Assembly (NCBI GenBank): GCA_018819225.1
Contig: JAHJQN010000002.1
Span: forward strand, 1-64,000
Length of the DNA: 64,000 bases
Direction: 5' to 3'
From: Microcaldota archaeon
GTDB lineage: Archaea > Micrarchaeota > Micrarchaeia > Norongarragalinales > SBBD01
This document shows positions 34,722-44,000 of the stretch, piece by piece. The translations under genes were made by a program, and so were the position numbers. How positions within the stretch are numbered: the stretch's first letter is position 1; each line of letters starts with the position of its first letter. The notes beneath the pieces are model-generated. The model had not been told where the DNA came from. It made no database searches and saw only the letters and a list, made by a program, of their open reading frames with translations.

Positions 34722-35936
34722 CTATCCCTTTTCCATCCACGCCGGATTCTCCAGCTTTTCCACGAGATCTTTCATGAATCGCGCGGCGTCGGCCCCGTCG
34801 CCCACGCGGTGATCGAATGTGAGCCCCAGATACGTCATGGGCCGGATCACGATTTTTCCGTCTCGTACCACGGGACGATCCTTCATGCGGTTCACTCCGA
34901 GGATCGCGGACTCCGGGGGATTCAATACCGCGGTAGCCAATACCCCGCCCACGCTTCCGATGTTCGTAACCGTAAACGTACTGGCTCTCAGTTCGTCTAA
35001 CGACAATTTTCTCGCCCGCGCCTTTTCCGACAGCCCTCCGATCTCTTTAGCGATATCGAACACGCTTTTCTGGTCCGCGTTTTTTAAGACGGGCGCAATC
35101 AGGCCTTCCTCCGTATCCACACCTACTGCCACATTGATTTCATCATGCAGAATTAATTCCGCTTTCTCTTCATCGAGCGAAGCGTTGAAGCGCGGGTATT
35201 GTTTTAATGTCGTGGCCACGGCCTTCACCATATACGCCAGCGGCGTGAGCTTGAAGCCCATCTGCTCCGCTTTCGGCTTGTTCCGTCCCCGCAATTCCTT
35301 GAGCGCTCCGAAATCGACTTCTTCAATGTAGGTCACGTGCGCGACATGTCTCCACGACCATGACATGCGCTCGGAAATCGTTTTCCTCAAATGCGTCAGC
35401 GGCACGCGTTTTCCTTTCCCGTAATCGAATGACAACGTTTTCTCTTGATGCGTGCTTGCAGGTGCTGCGAGTGCGCCTCCTTTTGCCTTCTCCAAATCCT
35501 CTGCAGTTATTCGGCCTCCCGGACCGCTTCCGCTCACCTTGCTTAAGTCGATTCCTGCTTTTCTTGCAGCTGCTCGCACGCTCGGCGGGGCTAAAATTCT
35601 TTCCGGAGCCGCCGACGCTTCTTTTTTGGGCACTTCCACTTTCTTCTCGTTTGATTCCGTTATAGCTTCTTCCGCATCCGGCATGGGTTCGCCGGGTTCT
35701 CCCACGGTCATCAACGGCTTTCCAACGAGAATGACGTCTCCTGGTTTACCGTACAGTTTCAGGACCGTGCCATGATCCCTAGAAGGTATTTCCACGACCG
35801 CTTTATCCGTTTCCACTTCCGCGATCGGTTGATCTTCTTTCACCGGGTCGCCTTCTTTCACGAGCCATTTGACGAGCGTTCCTTCGCGAATGCCTTCTCC
35901 CACGTCCGGAAACAACATGTGTTTTGCCACATTCAT
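34722..35936 (-). CDS. pdhC: Pyruvate/2-oxoacid dehydrogenase E2, dihydrolipoamide acyltransferase
   Basis: 404 aa. One N-terminal lipoyl domain with K45 in VETDKAVVEI, a linker, an E1/E3-binding domain (residues about 118-155, SVRAAARKAG then GPGGRITAEDL), and a C-terminal catalytic core with H376-x3-D380-G (HRVGDG). A single lipoyl domain is the usual archaeal form. Acetyl is passed from E1 to CoA here. It sits between E1 beta (4-nt gap) and E3. Acyl specificity cannot be read from sequence; a branched-chain complex is possible. Confidence 0.95.
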   Translation of the reverse strand: MNVAKHMLFPDVGEGIREGTLVKWLVKEGDPVKEDQPIAEVETDKAVVEIPSRDHGTVLKLYGKPGDVILVGKPLMTVGEPGEPMPDAEEAITESNEKKVEVPKKEASAAPERILAPPSVRAAARKAGIDLSKVSGSGPGGRITAEDLEKAKGGALAAPASTHQEKTLSFDYGKGKRVPLTHLRKTISERMSWSWRHVAHVTYIEEVDFGALKELRGRNKPKAEQMGFKLTPLAYMVKAVATTLKQYPRFNASLDEEKAELILHDEINVAVGVDTEEGLIAPVLKNADQKSVFDIAKEIGGLSEKARARKLSLDELRASTFTVTNIGSVGGVLATAVLNPPESAILGVNRMKDRPVVRDGKIVIRPMTYLGLTFDHRVGDGADAARFMKDLVEKLENPAWMEKG

Positions 35937-35940
35937 CCAC

Positions 35941-36906
35941 CTAGTATTTCATGATTTCCTCCACTGCTTTTCCGATGCGTGCCGTATCCGGCAAATAATA
36001 ATCCTCCAGTTTGGCCAACGGAATCGGCACGTCATAACCGCTGACGCGCAAGATCGGCGCATTAAGCGACATCAACGCCTTTTCAGCGATGCGCGCGCTG
36101 ATTTCCGCCGCGAACCCGCCGGATTTCGGGGATTCCGAAACGATAATGGCTCGCCCGGTTTTCTTCACGCTCGCGAGGACGGTATTCTCATCAAATGGGC
36201 TCAACGAGCGAATATCGATTATTTCAATGCCGTATTTCGCGTTTTGCACGTATTCCATGCACGTCCTCGTCAAAGATCCCCACGTGATCATCGTTATATC
36301 CTTTCCTTCCTGCAGGATGCGGGCCTCTCCCAGAGGAATGGTGTACGGTTCCTCTGGCACCTCTTCCTTGAACGCGCGATAGAGGCGTTTGGGTTCGAAG
36401 AATACCACGGGATCCGGGTCCCGAATCGCGGAAATCAATAATCCTTTTGCCTCTTTCGGGCTGGAAGGAATCACGGTTTTCACGCCCGGAATGTGCGCAT
36501 AGATGGCTTCCATGCTTTCCGAATGGTGTTCCAGTGCGCGCACGCCGCCTCCCCACGGAGCCCTCATCACGAGCGGAACCGTGTACTTGCCGCGCGATCG
36601 CATGCGCATGCGCGCCGCGTGCGAGATTAACTGGTTCAGCGTGATATACGTAAAACCATCGAATTGAATTTCCAGCACGGGTCTCATTCCGTTGACCGCC
36701 AGTCCAATGGCCGTGCCCATGATACCGGCTTCTGCCAGCGGCGTATCCACGACGCGCGCTTCCCCGAATTTTTCCAGCAATCCCTGCGTCACCCTGAACA
36801 CGCCCCCGTCTTTTCCCACGTCTTCCCCCATTACCATCACGCTTTTATCGCGCTCCATCTCCTGATACATGGCTTGGTTAATGGCTTGAACCAAATTCAA
36901 TTGCAT
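35941..36906 (-). CDS. pdhB: Pyruvate/2-oxoacid dehydrogenase E1 beta subunit
   Basis: 321 aa. The frame extends further upstream into the E1 alpha gene, but ATG 36906 with GAGGGAT before it and the usual N-terminus QLNLVQAINQAMYQEM is the real start. It lies 2 nt after the alpha stop. Transketolase-like beta chain: VMGEDVGKDGGVF, DTPLAEAGIMGTAIGLA, APWGGGVRALEHHSES, and the C-terminal swivel domain from about residue 190. Confidence 0.94.
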   Translation of the reverse strand: MQLNLVQAINQAMYQEMERDKSVMVMGEDVGKDGGVFRVTQGLLEKFGEARVVDTPLAEAGIMGTAIGLAVNGMRPVLEIQFDGFTYITLNQLISHAARMRMRSRGKYTVPLVMRAPWGGGVRALEHHSESMEAIYAHIPGVKTVIPSSPKEAKGLLISAIRDPDPVVFFEPKRLYRAFKEEVPEEPYTIPLGEARILQEGKDITMITWGSLTRTCMEYVQNAKYGIEIIDIRSLSPFDENTVLASVKKTGRAIIVSESPKSGGFAAEISARIAEKALMSLNAPILRVSGYDVPIPLAKLEDYYLPDTARIGKAVEEIMKY

Positions 36907-36908
36907 GC

Positions 36909-37979
36909 CTATCCCTCTAGCGACTGCTTCATCTCCTGCATTTGCTGTCGGAGATCCGGAGTCAAGTCCTGATACAAGTATTTGAACATATCCTCTGGAT
37001 TCGCTTGAAACCCTTCCGCTTTTTTCACGGCCTCCTCCACTTCCCGTGCGGCCTTTTCTTGCACTTCCTTTTCGTACGCCTCGTTCCAGAACCCGTTTTT
37101 CTTCAAGTACGTTTGAAAGCGCGCGATCGGATCCTTTTTCCGCCATGCCTCGACTTCGGCTTCGTCCCGATAGCGCTTCGGGTCATCGGAAGTCGTGTGC
37201 GCCGCGATTCGATAGGTAATCGCTTCAATGAGCGTCGGGCCTTTGCCCGCATACCCTTTCTCGAGCGCTTTCTTGGTCGCAACGTACATGGCCAGCACAT
37301 CGTTTCCATCCACTTGAATGCCTTCAAATCCGTACGCAATGGCTTTCTGCGCAATCGTTTCGCTACGCGTTTGCCTTGCGCGCGGAGTCGAAATCGCATA
37401 CTGGTTGTTTTGACAAATAAACACGCATGGGATTTGGAACACGCCGGCGAAATTCGCGGATTCGTGAAAATCTCCTTCCGAGGACGCCCCGTCTCCGAAA
37501 AACGTTATCGCGGCTTGCCTTTTCCCTTGAATCTTCGCGGCCCAAGCGAGTCCTACGGCGTGCCCCACTTGCGATCCCACGGGAATGGATACCGGAAAAC
37601 AATTCTGGTCTTTTTCAAACCGACTGCCTTCCTCATGACCCATCCAATACAGGAATAGGGTGCGCATCGACACGCCTTTCGCCAAATACGCCGCGTTTTC
37701 CCGGAACGCGGGCACCATCCAATCCTCTTTCTTGGAAGCCATTACGCTTCCCACTTGCGCGGCTTCCTGTCCTTCGGTCGGCACGTACGTATAGCACCGG
37801 CCTTGCCGCTGCAAGGAAATCGCTTTCTTGTCCATGGCGCGCGACCGCACCATCGTCTCGTACATTTTTTTGAGCGTGAGTTCATCCAGCTTGGGGTCGA
37901 GACTCGCGTCCACGTTTCCCTTCTCGTCCAATATCTGCAAGTATTCGATTTGCGCTTCAAACACTTTTTTCCGGCTCAT
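36909..37979 (-). CDS. pdhA: Pyruvate/2-oxoacid dehydrogenase E1 alpha subunit
   Basis: 356 aa. Thiamine-diphosphate enzyme that decarboxylates the 2-oxoacid. ThDP motif: FFGDGASSEGDFHES, then NNQYAIS. The activating-loop region ITYRIAAHTTSDDPKRYR is typical. It starts within the lipA stop (4-nt overlap, ATGA), so the two are coupled. In many archaea pyruvate is oxidised by ferredoxin enzymes instead; an NAD-linked complex fits the SOD and oxygen tolerance. Confidence 0.95.
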   Translation of the reverse strand: MSRKKVFEAQIEYLQILDEKGNVDASLDPKLDELTLKKMYETMVRSRAMDKKAISLQRQGRCYTYVPTEGQEAAQVGSVMASKKEDWMVPAFRENAAYLAKGVSMRTLFLYWMGHEEGSRFEKDQNCFPVSIPVGSQVGHAVGLAWAAKIQGKRQAAITFFGDGASSEGDFHESANFAGVFQIPCVFICQNNQYAISTPRARQTRSETIAQKAIAYGFEGIQVDGNDVLAMYVATKKALEKGYAGKGPTLIEAITYRIAAHTTSDDPKRYRDEAEVEAWRKKDPIARFQTYLKKNGFWNEAYEKEVQEKAAREVEEAVKKAEGFQANPEDMFKYLYQDLTPDLRQQMQEMKQSLEG

Positions 37980-38860
37980 TTCGTTTTCCCTCCTGATGGT
38001 TGAATGGCATGCTTCAAGAATAATTCTCCGGCACGGTACGAGCTCCTCACGAACGGGCCGCTGGCCACGAACGCGAATCCCTTGTCCAACGCCACTTTCT
38101 TATATGCCTCGAATTGTTCCGGCGTCACATACTCGCGAATCTCCAATTGTTTTTGGCTCGGCCGCAAATATTGGCCGATGGTTAACACTTGCACTCCTTT
38201 CTCGCGCAAATCATCCATGGCCTGTTCCACGTCCTTCTGCGTTTCTCCTAGCCCGACCATGATTCCGCTCTTCGTGTATATCCGCGAATCCATTTGCTTC
38301 ACGTTCTCCAGCACGCGCAGGCTTTGGCGGTAGTTCGCCCGCGGGTCCCTCACCTTCGGGGTCAACGTTTCCGTGGTTTCAATGTTGTGAGAAATCACGT
38401 CGGGTCTCGCGTCCACCATTTTTTTCAGGCAGGACTCGTCGCCCCGGAAATCCGGAATCAATACTTCGATCAAGCAAAACGGGGCTTTGTCTTTGACTGC
38501 TTTGATGCACGCCGCAAAATGGCCGGCGCCTTGATCCGGCAAATCATCGCGGTCCACGCTCGTAATCACCACGTAATCCAGCTTCATTTCCACTACGGCC
38601 TGAGCCACGTTCTCGGGTTCCATGGGATCCAACGGCCGGCCGGTTTTCCACGTTTTCACGGCACAAAAACGACAGCCGCGCGTGCACGTGTCCCCCATGA
38701 CCATGAACGTCGCGGTTCCCGTGCTCCAGCACTCGTTAATGTTCGGGCATTTCGCCTCCTCGCACACCGTCACCAAACGCTTTTCGTTCAGCGTTCCGCG
38801 TACGCTCTGATAGCTTTGCGGTACGGTCGGTGGTCTTATTTTCAGCCAGGCGGGTTTCAT
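37976..38860 (-). CDS. lipA: Lipoyl synthase
   Basis: 294 aa from ATG 38860 (AGAGGAGAT just before it); an earlier ATG at 38893 lies beside the TATA region. Radical SAM enzyme that inserts two sulphurs into octanoyl-lysine. Evidence: CEEAKCPNINEC (auxiliary cluster), CTRGCRFC (radical SAM), VITSVDRDDL, and the C-terminal RSSYRAGE with its Ser ligand. Placed first, it supplies the cofactor for the complex encoded behind it. No octanoyl-transferase or lipoate ligase gene is in the window. Confidence 0.95.
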   Translation of the reverse strand: MKPAWLKIRPPTVPQSYQSVRGTLNEKRLVTVCEEAKCPNINECWSTGTATFMVMGDTCTRGCRFCAVKTWKTGRPLDPMEPENVAQAVVEMKLDYVVITSVDRDDLPDQGAGHFAACIKAVKDKAPFCLIEVLIPDFRGDESCLKKMVDARPDVISHNIETTETLTPKVRDPRANYRQSLRVLENVKQMDSRIYTKSGIMVGLGETQKDVEQAMDDLREKGVQVLTIGQYLRPSQKQLEIREYVTPEQFEAYKKVALDKGFAFVASGPFVRSSYRAGELFLKHAIQPSGGKTK

Positions 38861-38903
38861 GTCGAGGGATCTCCTCTGGTGACCTTGTTGCATACTCTCC
38901 CAA

Positions 38904-38912
38904 GATATAAAA
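38904..38912 (-). promoter_or_regulatory. TATA box of the lipA-pdh operon
   Basis: Minus-strand TTTTATATC, about 44-52 nt before ATG 38860, which leaves room for a short leader containing AGAGGAGAT. Confidence 0.5.
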
Positions 38913-38962
38913 ACGCTTGCCGCCGATCGCTTTTACGACGCGAGACGAAGCCATTCAACTCG

Positions 38963-40033
38963 TTATTTTTCATTGGCTTTGAGCGACTTCAACACGCGTT
39001 TATTTGCTCCCGGGAATGCGAATTTTTTTAGCTCCTTAATTGGTACCCAGCGCGCCTTAATATGCTCCCGGTTGACTTTCGTTTGTCCGCTTAAATACTT
39101 GCAATCGAAGACGTGCATCGTCATCCGGAAATGCGAGTACGCATGCCGAACGACCACGCGAAGCTTTCCTACCCGAACTCTCACCCGTGTTTCCTCAAGG
39201 ATCTCGCGCTTGCACGTCTCTTTCAAGGATTCGCCGGGTTCCTGCTTTCCTCCCGGGAACTCCCACAAGCCCCCTAGCAGCTTCTCGAACGGACGCTGGA
39301 CAATCAATATTCGTCCGTGTTTGCGAATGATCCCCGTGACCACGTCATAATGAGGCACCCTCCCTTTTTTTCTCTTGACGGGATAGGCTTCTTGCGTTCC
39401 TTCTTTACGTGCCTTACACTGATTCCTAACGGGGCATTCCTTGCAGCGTGGCCTTCTTGGGGTGCAGACCGTTGCCCCCAAATCCATCATCGCCAAGTTG
39501 AATGCGCGCGACTCACCCTTTATGACTAACCCTTGGGCCTTCCTTTGAAGCCAGCGCTTGGAAGAGGCTTTTGAAACCTCCTTTCCATATCCATATACGC
39601 GTGTGAGCACGCGCTCCACGTTCCCATCCACTGCCGCGTAATCCTTCCTGTACGCCAGGCTCAACACTGCAGCCTGGACGTATGGCCCTACTCCAGGTAG
39701 CTTCATTAATTCATGCGCATCCGAAGGCACTTTCCCGCCATGCTTCTGCATCATGATGCCTGCGGCCTTGTGCAAATTCCTCGCTCTCCCATAATATCCC
39801 GCGCCTTCCCAAGCCTTCAATACGTCATTCAGATCCGCGGAAGCCAGCGCTGAAACCGAAGGAAATTTTTTCAAAAATTTGCGGTAAAACGGCCATGCAT
39901 GTTGCACTTGAGTTTGCTGTAACAGGATTTCAGACACCCAGATTTCGTACGGATTTTTAGTCGTTCTCCAAGGCATGTTCCGGTAATGTTTTTTGCCCCA
40001 TTTCAGCAACGGTTTTGCACTCATTTTTTGCAT
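38963..40033 (-). CDS. mutY: A/G-specific adenine glycosylase MutY
   Basis: 356 aa. Removes adenine mispaired with 8-oxoguanine. The catalytic Glu is in SEILLQQTQV, the helix-hairpin-helix is LPGVGPYVQAAVL, the catalytic Asp is in VDGNVERV, and the iron-sulphur ligands are CTPRRPRCKECPVRNQC. The C-terminal MutT-like domain carries the NUDIX-type box FPGGKQEPGESLKETCKREILEET, as needed for 8-oxoG recognition. ATG 40033; an internal Met at residue 4 is the alternative. Confidence 0.95.
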   Translation of the reverse strand: MQKMSAKPLLKWGKKHYRNMPWRTTKNPYEIWVSEILLQQTQVQHAWPFYRKFLKKFPSVSALASADLNDVLKAWEGAGYYGRARNLHKAAGIMMQKHGGKVPSDAHELMKLPGVGPYVQAAVLSLAYRKDYAAVDGNVERVLTRVYGYGKEVSKASSKRWLQRKAQGLVIKGESRAFNLAMMDLGATVCTPRRPRCKECPVRNQCKARKEGTQEAYPVKRKKGRVPHYDVVTGIIRKHGRILIVQRPFEKLLGGLWEFPGGKQEPGESLKETCKREILEETRVRVRVGKLRVVVRHAYSHFRMTMHVFDCKYLSGQTKVNREHIKARWVPIKELKKFAFPGANKRVLKSLKANEK

Positions 40034-40424
40034 GCGAAATCCAATTCTCTGGGGCCTATTATCCTTTTCGCTTGCGAAAACGCCTTGTTCACTAACTGTT
40101 CAGGTTATACCTGTTTGGTATGTAAAAGGGGGGTCAAAGGGGAAAGAAACAGTTAACGATGAGATTGGCCCTCCGGCAGCCTTTGGAGGCCTTTCCAGCT
40201 AGCAGGCTCCTGAAACCGGTTTGAGCAGGGCTTTGGCCTGTTTTTTCAACTTCTTTTTCCCGCCACAACTTTTAGTCATGTGCAAAAAAAGGAATCAATA
40301 AAAGACTTGAAATGGGGATTAAAAATCGGCAAATAAATCAGTAAAAAAGGGCTCAAAAAACAAGCCGAAAAAAGAAGGATGAAAGAAAAAGAAGCGGGAA
40401 AAATGATGTTCAAAAAAAGGAGCT
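40034..40424. other. Gene-free stretch with hairpins, possible structured RNA
   Basis: No credible protein is coded here. Visible structure: TTTTCGC-TT-GCGAAAA (40065-40080), CAGGT-TAT-ACCTG near 40101-40113, and a GC-rich fold about 40160-40240. That fold includes GGCCCTCC paired with GGAGGCC around a 10-nt loop, then AGGC/GCCT and CCTG/CAGG arms around the palindrome AAACCGGTTT, ending in T6. On the plus strand this reads as a folded RNA ended by an oligo-U run. Beyond it the minus strand is T-rich. Could also be the mutY leader. Low confidence in any one reading. Confidence 0.35.
40270..40424 (-). terminator. Multiple oligo-U terminator region
   Basis: On the minus strand, directly after the stop of the Cys-rich gene, six or more T-runs of 5-7 bases occur within about 130 nt, separated by short GC stretches. 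Archaeal polymerase stops at such oligo-U runs without a hairpin. Confidence 0.55.
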
Positions 40425-40610
40425 TCAGCCGCACGCGTGGGCTTCGCCTTCCCTGACTTCGCCTTGACACTCGTCGCAGACCATGCGCTTTTCCAGCGGC
40501 TCACCATGCTTTTCGCATCCTTCCGTACCGCACGTTTTTGCACCCTGGTTATACTCTTCTTCAGTCGCTTCCCCGTGGCAGGATCCGGTACAAACGTATT
40601 TCGTTGTCAT
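40425..40610 (-). CDS. Small Cys-rich metal-binding protein
   Basis: 61 aa from ATG 40610 (AAGGTGA before it; TATA-like TTATTAAAC near 40645-40655). It begins MTTKYVCTGSCHGEATEEEY and has seven Cys with three His: C-x3-C-H, C-x4-C, C-x2-C and a terminal HAC. Acidic overall. Probably a zinc-binding protein of unknown role. Family not recognised. Confidence 0.7.
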   Translation of the reverse strand: MTTKYVCTGSCHGEATEEEYNQGAKTCGTEGCEKHGEPLEKRMVCDECQGEVREGEAHACG

Positions 40611-40716
40611 ATTCGGTTCACCTTGCAAGCCCTACGGGCCACTTGTTTAATAACGCGGCCTTTAAGAATTCAAGAGTCCCCGAGGGATTTAGACGATTGT
40701 CTAAGTCTTTCCCTCC

Positions 40717-40941
40717 TTACAGTTTTTCCTTTTTGAGTACGGGGAGCGCGGTTTTCGGGCTTTCCACCACGTAATACCCCTTCGGCAGCGGAATGGCCTT
40801 GTCCTCCACCTTATTGAAAAAGTAGAGCGTCACTTTATGGGATTGCGTTTCGTGAAGCCAGTACGTCTGGTTGTTTTTATTCACGTAACTGAACGCGGAA
40901 CTTCCGAGCATCACGTCCTTCAAAACGCTTAAGACTCCCAT
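40717..40941 (-). CDS. Small hypothetical protein, 74 aa
   Basis: Start ATG 40941 is chosen because TATA-like CTTTAAAAG (about 40976-40984) lies 35-43 nt upstream and GGGAGA precedes it; an in-frame ATG at 40974 is too close to the TATA. It begins MGVLSVLKDVMLGSSAFSY and continues NQTYWLH, then strand-rich VTLYFFNK and GYYVVES. It has the look of a small cytoplasmic beta-fold protein seen in DPANN genomes; family and role unknown. Divergent to the 2062-aa surface protein. Confidence 0.6.
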   Translation of the reverse strand: MGVLSVLKDVMLGSSAFSYVNKNNQTYWLHETQSHKVTLYFFNKVEDKAIPLPKGYYVVESPKTALPVLKKEKL

Positions 40942-41011
40942 GGCTTTCTCTCCCAAAAGAGGGTTTGCTGCCATAGCTTTTAAAGGGAACTCGCTCTACC
41001 CATTCCATTGG

Positions 41012-41019
41012 TTTAAATA
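41012..41019 (+). promoter_or_regulatory. TATA box of the 2062-aa surface protein
   Basis: TTTAAATA ends 17 nt before GTG 41036, at leaderless spacing. It lies inside the frame that extends upstream to 40940, which argues against that longer start. Confidence 0.5.
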
Positions 41020-41035
41020 CCATTTTGGGTTGACC

Positions 41036-44000
41036 GTGGCATTGGGTATTCGTAGAAAGGGGCTACTACTACTTGGAATTTTCGTATTCCTCTCCTTCTC
41101 TCTCCCGGTGTCGGCAGCCGACGAATGGTCCAACAATACGTGGCATTACCGCATGCGCATGGAAATCAATGCCACCTCTTACAATCGAACGAACTGGACG
41201 GTTGAAAGAGATCTCAACTTCACGTATTTGCTCAACCAGTTGAACGGGACGGGAAGCGCATTCGACAACAACAGCGTCCGCGTTTTCGAATACAACGCGT
41301 CGGGGGGCTTGGTGCGGGAAGTGCCATCGCAATTCGATTTGCTTCCCGGTTATGACAACACGTCGAACGCAATTGGAACGCTCTTGTTCCAGATGAACGG
41401 CACCACCTACCAGAACACAAGTCGCATTTACTACGTCTACTTCGATGAATCGTTCTACGGCGCGAAGCCCGTTCCAAGCTATCCCTCCGCCATCAACTAT
41501 TCCACTTCAGAAGACGAATTTTACATCAACAACTCCATGTTGGAAATCGGGGTGGACACGAACCGAAACCAAAATACTTCCGGAATTTTCCGCATCATTG
41601 GACGCGAGCCGCCCTTCAACACCATGTTTGATGTGCCTGCTTCGGGCATGACCGCCGAATACTCGCAATTCTCGGACGGTACGAACAATTTGACCTTCAA
41701 CTTTTCCGGTAACATTTCAGTGGTTCAAGGCCCGGTTCGAACCGCGGTCACGCTCGTCGGCGACGAAATTTATTGGAACGACCCCGAGAATTACACGTAT
41801 GCCGGCCACATGGTGAAAACGTACTACTTCTACGCGACTTCCGGCTGGATCAAAGTCCATTTGAATTACACGAATTTGAACGATACGGCGGTCAACAGAA
41901 GCTCGACGGACAGCGGCGCATTGGGATTCGATATTTCGGCCGCGGCCCCGCGAGGATTCAGTTCCACGTATTCCAGCTTCGGAAATCCCGTTGACCCGAA
42001 TTCGTGGAGTATGGCGTATCCTCCCGGATCGTTCATGGAAGTCGGTTTGGTGCATCTCAACGAGTCCGGCACCACGAACTTCTCGATCCGAAATGACTCC
42101 ACGTACGGACGCATCGGAGTCCATTTCAACTATTCGACGGTCGCACCCAACGAATCCATTGCCGATACCGCTTTGATTAAAGTGAATACGTCGGAAGCAC
42201 GGCTGGCCGCGTTCCAAGATTTCCGGAACAGTTGGGCGGATCGTGAATCCTACAATGAATCGCTCGAGCGATGGAACGTCACGCTCGAGACGAATACGAC
42301 GTTCAACTTCTACAACCGGAACGAAACCGTCGTCATTAACGCGACCATCCTCTCGGACATCTACAATCTCGCGAGCATGGTCAACGTGAGCATCGACAAC
42401 GGTACGCCGGGCGTTCCCGGAGACGATTTCAGCGTCATCCTGTACGACGACGGCACGCACGGCGACGCGGTTTCCGGGGACTTGGTGTTCACGCACAACT
42501 TCACGCTCAACGATTCCGCGAACATCACGAGCAACTGGACGCTCAATGCCTCCGCATGGGACGCCTCCAACTTATTCCTCGGATTCGACGTCTACAGCTT
42601 CAACGTCACCGAGATTTACAACGTCACGATGACGGTGTTGACTCCTCTCGTGCTCGCCAACAACCCCGTGAACGCCTCTCTCCATGTTCAAAACTACCGG
42701 CTTGATACCGTCATAACCGGCGCGAGCGTCAGTTGTAACTACACCGTTCAAAACACGTTCGATTTCAATAACGGAACGTACATGGTCACGTTCACCGCTC
42801 CCTCGACCCCGAATACGGACTATCTCGTGATGTGCAATGCCACGCGAAACGGCAACTATGGGGAAGACGCCGATTCGTTTGCAGTCGACGCCGATAAAAC
42901 GAACATGAGTATTTCAGTGGAACCCGGCGTCTACAACGCGAGCAGCATCACGCAAGCGGACAACGAATCTTACGTATTATTGGTTTACTCGAACAACACC
43001 GGCAATGGGACGGCCGTTCAAGCGAATCTTTCGCTGGCCCTTCCGTCCGGCTGGAGCGCGAATTCGACCCTATTTTCTTGCGGAAACGTGAGTGTTGGAG
43101 GAAATTGCTCGGCCGCTTTCCTCGTCACCATACCCAATGCCACGGGGCCCGGGAATTATTCCATCAACGTTTCGGCGTTGTGGGGTAACCCGGATGCGAC
43201 GAGCTCCTCCAACCTCACGGCCGCCAATGTTTCCGTGCTCTCGAACCCCGTCATGAACCTGTCCGTTTTCTTCTTGTTCGATTACGTGGCTCCGAATGCG
43301 GAAAAGATTTTCGGCTATTTCAACATCTCCTCGCTCGGAAACGACGATCTCAGCAACGTGACGTTCAACGTCTCCAATCTCGACGACTTCACTATTACCT
43401 TCGCCCCGCCGAGTTTCACCAATATTTCTGGCGGCACCAACCAAGCCGTTCAAATCAACGTCACGGCTCCGTTGGGGCAACCCACGGGCAATTATACGGG
43501 AACATTAAACGTGTCCGCGAACAATTCCGGATACATCAATCTCACACTCGTCATTGCGGTTTCGGGAACGAATCTCACGATTTCCATCAATCCCAACAAC
43601 CACACCACGACCAACATCACGCAAACGAACAATAACACGTTTGTCCTCGAAGTCAATTCAACGAATCCGGGCAACATGACGGCGTTCGATGCCAACATTT
43701 CTCTTTCTCTTCCAGCCAATTTCACTTCCAACAGCTCGCTGTACTCGTGCGGAAACCTCAACGTTTCCGATAACTGCAGCGCGCAATTCTTCCTCACGGT
43801 CTTAGCCGGAACGCCTCCCGGAAACGTGTCAGTCAACGCGAGCCTGACCTGGAACAACCCCGAGGCCGGGAATACGTCCAATCAAACTCCGCTCGACGTC
43901 ACCGTTGCGTCGAACCCCGTGCTGACGGTCTCTCCCGCGAATCTATCCGCAAATGCCACGCATGGGAATACGACTACGATTGCGAATTTCACGCTCAACA

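Noticed and set aside
36909..37146. Upstream extension of the E1 beta frame by 80 codons
   Set aside because: It lies wholly inside E1 alpha, and ATG 36906 has a ribosome site and the conserved N-terminus.
36942..37658. 238-codon plus-strand frame opposite E1 alpha
   Set aside because: Antisense to a well-conserved gene; composition is typical of a shadow frame.
40160..40230. Box C/D guide RNA
   Set aside because: A CTGA-like D box is present, but no good RTGATGA C box at the right distance.
40034..40424. tRNA, SRP RNA or RNase P RNA in the gene-free stretch
   Set aside because: No cloverleaf and none of the conserved SRP or RNase P core sequences could be found by eye.
40940..41035. Earlier ATG start of the 2062-aa surface protein
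   Set aside because: It overlaps the divergent 74-aa gene and the TATA box at 41012-41019; the signal peptide fits GTG 41036.
41717..42496. 259-codon minus-strand frame inside the first giant surface gene
   Set aside because: Antisense shadow with the same Arg/Val-rich composition; overlaps a clearly coding frame.
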